Source: Polyangiaceae bacterium (GTDB taxonomy: Bacteria; Myxococcota_A; Polyangia; Polyangiales; Polyangiaceae). From it: a DNA stretch of 64,000 nucleotides. The stretch covers positions 62,001-126,000 of the forward strand of contig JAHBVX010000014.1 in NCBI GenBank assembly GCA_019637295.1. Direction: 5' to 3'. Position numbers and translations under genes: made by a program. Position 1 is the first letter of the stretch. The number at the start of each line of letters is the position of its first letter. Positions 60,889 to 64,000 of the stretch are shown here, piece by piece. Below the pieces are notes generated by a model. That model saw nothing but the letters and a program-made list of their open reading frames with translations. It had not been told where the DNA came from and searched no databases.

Positions 60889-62031
60889 GTGCTCTGTCGT
60901 TGCCTCGTCCTGTTCATGCTGCTGCTGGTTCAGACCGGTTGCGGCGCGCTCTCCGGGATCTTCGGTGGCGGGCTGCGCGTCGAGACGGTGGATCACGGCG
61001 CGGCGCCCCCGGGCAACGTGGCGGTGTATCTCGCGGTGCGCGATGGCGACGAGCCCGTGACGGATCTGGCCGAGCAGGACTTTCACCTGTTCGAGAACGG
61101 CGTGAGTCTGGATCGCTCCAGCGTAGGGCTGACCCTGGCCGACCGCAGCTCGGTCGCGCTGCATCGAGCGGTGCTGCTCGTCGACACCTCCGGAGCGAAG
61201 GACGAGCTCACCCGCAAGCAGCTCTCCCGAGGAGCGGCTAGTTTCGTCACCGCGGTGCGCAAACATCAGGCCGTCAGCGTGTATGCCTTCGACGGAGCGA
61301 CGACCTTGGTGCACGTCGGCGACTACGCGCGCGGTGACGCGTCGGCGCCGGAGGAACTGCCGAAGCTGTCCTCGCACGCGCCCCGAGACAGCTCGCGCAA
61401 CCTCAATGGCGCCGTGCTCGAGGGGCTGAAGCAGCTCGATGCTCGCCTCATGACGGAGCGAAGACCCGTGCGCATAGGCACCCTGGTGGTGCTGACCTCG
61501 GGACCAGACATCGCCGCGCGCTCGACCCGCGAGGCAGTGGAGGCCGCGCTGGACGGCTCGACGCACCACCTCGTCGCCGTGGTGGTGGCGCCGGAGGACC
61601 AACCCGTGGACGTCGGTGCCCTGTCCCGCGACGGTCTGTTTCGCGCGCCCTCACTGGCGATGGCCGGCATCGGACTGGACGAAGCGGCGCGCCACGTGAG
61701 CGCGCTCGAGCAGAAGTACTACCTGGTGCAGTACTGCTCGCCAGCACGCGCGGGCACCCGGCGGCTGACGATCGAGGTCAGGCGCACCACGCTCGAGGGC
61801 AAGGAGCAGAAGGCGAGCGCGGACCTGGACTTCGACGCGACGGGCTTCGCCAGCGGCTGCGACGCGAAGCGAACGCCGCGCTTCGTCGGCAAGGCCGCCG
61901 CTCCGGCGAGCAAGCCCGGAGCAGGCACTCCGGCGAAGGGTAACAGCACGACCCCGACCCCCCCGCCCGACGACGACGAGGTCGCGCCGCCGCCCGACGC
62001 GCCGGGCTACGCGCCGCTGCCGGGGAAGTAG
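60889..62031 (+). CDS. Lipoprotein with VWA-like domain
   Basis: 380 residues from GTG 60889, preceded by AAAGGGAG at good distance; the ATG at 60817 would put 24 extra residues before the signal. Signal VLCRCLVLFMLLLVQTGCGA with Cys 18. The body resembles a von Willebrand A fold: FHLFENGVSLDRSSVGLTLA, HRAVLLVDTSGAKDELTRKQ (MIDAS Asp present but the DxSxS pattern is incomplete: DTSGA), IGTLVVLTSGPDIAARSTRE and HHLVAVVVAPEDQPVDVGAL. A Pro/Asp tail closes it. Metal binding is uncertain. Function unknown; likely envelope protein-protein contact. Confidence 0.78.
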   Translation: MLCRCLVLFMLLLVQTGCGALSGIFGGGLRVETVDHGAAPPGNVAVYLAVRDGDEPVTDLAEQDFHLFENGVSLDRSSVGLTLADRSSVALHRAVLLVDTSGAKDELTRKQLSRGAASFVTAVRKHQAVSVYAFDGATTLVHVGDYARGDASAPEELPKLSSHAPRDSSRNLNGAVLEGLKQLDARLMTERRPVRIGTLVVLTSGPDIAARSTREAVEAALDGSTHHLVAVVVAPEDQPVDVGALSRDGLFRAPSLAMAGIGLDEAARHVSALEQKYYLVQYCSPARAGTRRLTIEVRRTTLEGKEQKASADLDFDATGFASGCDAKRTPRFVGKAAAPASKPGAGTPAKGNSTTPTPPPDDDEVAPPPDAPGYAPLPGK

Positions 62032-62033
62032 CC

Positions 62034-62411
62034 GTGGCCCCACCCGTCCCCGCGCTGGTGACCCTCGAGCTGTCGGAGGTCGGCGCGGTGATCGCCGGAG
62101 GCACTCGCACGACGTCCTGGCGCGTGCGCCTCGACCGAGTCTGGCGTTCCGTGGCCGAGGCGCCGGGTGCGGAGGTCGAGCTGCAGCAGGCCGGTCCCGG
62201 GACCATCTGGGAGCGACGCATCCTCGTCGCCCTGCGGCCGGGCACCGAGCTCGAGCGCGTCGTCAGCGAGCCTGACCGCAGGGGCCCCCAGAGCCCACTT
62301 TCGCACCTCGAGGGAGCGCGCCAGCGGCCTCGCCGGCGCGTCCAGCGAGCGCGCTTTCGAGTCTCCGCGCACGGCGAACTCCTGGCGGAGGCCAGCGGCC
62401 GCGGCGACTGA
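62034..62411 (+). CDS. Small hypothetical protein
   Basis: 125 residues from a GTG start 2 nt after the preceding stop. Beta-rich N-terminal half (VPALVTLELSEVGAVIAGGT; TSWRVRLDRVWRSVAEAPGA) and a basic C-terminal half (RQRPRRRVQRARFRVSAHG). No family recognised. Spacing suggests co-transcription with the VWA-like lipoprotein. It could be a soluble accessory protein; the assignment as coding rests on position and codon bias. Confidence 0.55.
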   Translation: MAPPVPALVTLELSEVGAVIAGGTRTTSWRVRLDRVWRSVAEAPGAEVELQQAGPGTIWERRILVALRPGTELERVVSEPDRRGPQSPLSHLEGARQRPRRRVQRARFRVSAHGELLAEASGRGD

Positions 62412-62415
62412 GCGC

Positions 62416-62445
62416 TTGACCGACGGAAGCGAACCCGACTTAGCT
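62416..62445 (+). promoter_or_regulatory. Putative sigma-70 promoter TTGACC-N18-TTAGCT
   Basis: The -35-like TTGACC (62416-62421) and -10-like TTAGCT (62440-62445) are 18 nt apart and would give a ~14-nt leader containing the strong ribosome site GGAGG (62454-62458). This gene is therefore leadered, unlike many neighbours. Confidence 0.55.
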
Positions 62446-62465
62446 CCGGCTTTGGAGGAACGAGG

Positions 62466-64000
62466 ATGCGTGTTTGCCGATGGCTCGTCGCGACGCTCTT
62501 GGTGCTGCCTCGCGCAGCAACCGCGTCGAGCGCCGTGGAGTACCCCGACAACGGGCCCGCGCAGCTCTCGCGAGGCGGCGCCTGGCTGGCGACCGCCAGT
62601 GACCCGATCGCTGGCTACTACAACCCGGCCGCCCTCGCGACGCAGCCCTCGGGCGTGGGCCTGGGCCTGAACGTGGCGATGCAGAAGATCTGCTTCACGC
62701 GCCGCGGGCCGGGCGGCGGTGAGATTGGACCGAGCCCCGGGCTGGAGGCGACCGGCGCGACGTACGCCGAGGCCTGCAACACGGAGCGCGCCAACGTGGT
62801 CCCGAGCCTCGCGGGAGTGTGGCGCGCGTCGGAGAAGTTGGGTGTGGGCCTCACCATCACTCCACCGTCGTCCTACGGTCGTGTGTTGTGGCCTGACTTG
62901 GTCTCCACCGACGCTCGCCAGGCGCCCATCCCCGCGCCGCAGCGCTACCTCAGCCTGGAGGTGCAAGGCACGATCCTGTGGCCCACCCTGGCGGTCGGCT
63001 ACTCGATAACCGAGGACGTCCACGTCGGAGCTGGCTTCGTCGCGGGCATCGCGTTGCTGCGCCTGCAGTCGATGTCGATGGGGAACGTGCAACAGACCAA
63101 CCCACGCGACGAGTTCATCAATGACTCGAAGAGCCTGGTCGAAGCCAAGGATCTCTTCATTCCCGGCGGCGTGGCCAGCGTGCTGGTCGAGCTGAGCGAG
63201 AACCTGGACGTAGCGGCGTGGTTTCGCGCCAGCGACGCCATCCGCGCGAAGGGGGATCTGGAGGTGGTCGCGGGCTACTACACCCAGGGCGGGGTGCGCA
63301 GCACTCAGTGCACTACGGCGGGGCAGGCCGACTGCGCGCAGACCACCCGCAGCAAGGAACAAGTCGGAGAAGATGGCGCCAGCGTCACGCTGTCCATTCC
63401 GATGGAGCTGCGGGTCGGCGCGCGCTGGCACGTTCCTCGAGCTGCGGCCTCCGGCCTCGCCCGCGAGAGGCAACGCGTCGATCCCCACCCGACTCGCGAC
63501 CCGCTGCGCGACGACGTGTACGACATCGAGCTCGACCTGACCTGGGCCAACAACTCCGCCGCGGACGTGGCGAAGATCCGATTTGCCGAGGGCATCAACG
63601 TGCTCGGCGCGGCCGGCACCGTCCCGACCAACGCGGATCGACCCACGGGTTATCGCGACAGCTACGGCGCGCGTCTCGGCGGCCAGTGGAACGCCCTGCG
63701 CGATCGCGCCGCGCTGCGCCTCGGGACCTGGGTGGAGACCAGCGCCGTCCCCGACGACCACCTCACGGTCACGGGTGTCCCGGCGCTGCGCGGAGGCGTC
63801 GCCGGCGGCCTCGTGTTCCGGGTGGCGCGCACCGACCTCGAGCTGGGCTACATGCGAGCGTGGAACGCAGGCCTGGACAACGGCGGCGACGGCAAGCTGA
63901 AGGCCATCGCGGGCTCCGGCTCGGACGACAACCGCAGCTACCACGCGGTCAACGGCGGCAAAGTGAAGCAGAGTGCCCATGTGTTCTCCCTCGGCGGCGT
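62466..64000 (+). CDS. FadL/OmpP1-type outer-membrane transport protein, N-terminal part (runs off window)
   Basis: At least 511 residues from ATG 62466 with GGAGG 7 nt upstream; the C-terminus lies outside. Signal peptide MRVCRWLVATLLVLPRAATA. The mature start AVEYPDNGPAQLSRGGAWLA, followed by ATASDPIAGYYNPAALATQP, is the typical OmpP1/FadL N-terminal plug pattern (the family's 'RGGAxxAxxxDxxAxxxNPA'). Later segments alternate beta strands (VHVGAGFVAGIALLRLQSMS; YGARLGGQWNALRDRAALRL; VFRVARTDLELGYMRAWNAG). FadL proteins take up hydrophobic compounds across the outer membrane. Substrate unknown. Confidence 0.85.
   Translation, partial: MRVCRWLVATLLVLPRAATASSAVEYPDNGPAQLSRGGAWLATASDPIAGYYNPAALATQPSGVGLGLNVAMQKICFTRRGPGGGEIGPSPGLEATGATYAEACNTERANVVPSLAGVWRASEKLGVGLTITPPSSYGRVLWPDLVSTDARQAPIPAPQRYLSLEVQGTILWPTLAVGYSITEDVHVGAGFVAGIALLRLQSMSMGNVQQTNPRDEFINDSKSLVEAKDLFIPGGVASVLVELSENLDVAAWFRASDAIRAKGDLEVVAGYYTQGGVRSTQCTTAGQADCAQTTRSKEQVGEDGASVTLSIPMELRVGARWHVPRAAASGLARERQRVDPHPTRDPLRDDVYDIELDLTWANNSAADVAKIRFAEGINVLGAAGTVPTNADRPTGYRDSYGARLGGQWNALRDRAALRLGTWVETSAVPDDHLTVTGVPALRGGVAGGLVFRVARTDLELGYMRAWNAGLDNGGDGKLKAIAGSGSDDNRSYHAVNGGKVKQSAHVFSLGG

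Overview
The window is a gene-dense, very GC-rich bacterial chromosome segment of the kind seen in large-genome myxobacteria (Myxococcota, most likely Polyangiales/Sorangium-like). The assignment is inferred from content: three Hanks-type Ser/Thr protein kinases, two membrane histidine kinases, an orphan CheA-receiver hybrid, an FHA-GGDEF protein, and about ten probable lipoproteins, five of them with Gly/Ala/Ser-rich linkers behind the lipid anchor. Housekeeping genes (sucA, fhs, argJ, metK, glnB-glnA, pfk, ruvB, amtB, tRNA-Thr) are scattered singly among signalling and envelope genes. I see no phage, intact insertion sequence or CRISPR array.

Layout. 1-5.7 kb (- strand): start of sucA, a somatomedin-B-domain lipoprotein, a TetR regulator, and a PEGA/TPR membrane protein followed by a Ser/Thr kinase. 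5.7-10.0 kb: Cys-rich lipoprotein, formate-tetrahydrofolate ligase, a second TetR, a small-protein/nucleotidyltransferase pair resembling a toxin-antitoxin module, tRNA-Thr(CGT). 10.1-17.7 kb: argJ, PDZ protein, alpha/beta hydrolase, orphan CheA hybrid, a scar holding two decayed accessory genes, metK. 17.8-24.9 kb: anchor-L-type lipoprotein, FHA-GGDEF, glnB-glnA, two small membrane proteins, a divergent phosphofructokinase/PLP-enzyme pair. 25.0-35.6 kb: a tightly packed + strand run of eight genes (Ser/Thr kinase with an outside sensor region, GNAT, two histidine kinases, amidase, amidohydrolase, methyltransferase, FGE-like lipoprotein) with several 4-nt start/stop overlaps and no response regulator. 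35.9-45.8 kb: lipoproteins, tandem-AAA ATPase, L,D-transpeptidase, ruvB, CAP-domain lipoprotein, amtB. 45.8-48.5 kb: a second kinase plus TPR/PEGA pair, paralogous to the first. 48.5-64 kb: Cys-rich solute-binding protein, acyl-CoA dehydrogenase, cardiolipin synthase, radical-SAM/B12-type protein, membrane proteins, second L,D-transpeptidase, NUDIX, VWA-like lipoprotein, and a truncated FadL-type outer-membrane protein.

The strongest non-gene signal is a recurring TAnnnT hexamer (TAGTCT, TACGCT, TAGCCT, TATACT and similar) 6-9 nt upstream of at least fourteen start codons. That is the normal distance from a -10 box to the transcription start, so many of these genes are probably transcribed as leaderless mRNAs. 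The pattern also chooses between alternative starts (GTG 5727, 8689, 9738, 50116). At 23827-23836 two divergent -10 boxes overlap within a 27-nt intergenic spacer.

No complete undescribed system can be proved from sequence alone. The best candidates for one are the eight-gene signalling operon with its degenerate second histidine kinase, the duplicated kinase-PEGA/TPR module, and the small nucleotidyltransferase pair.
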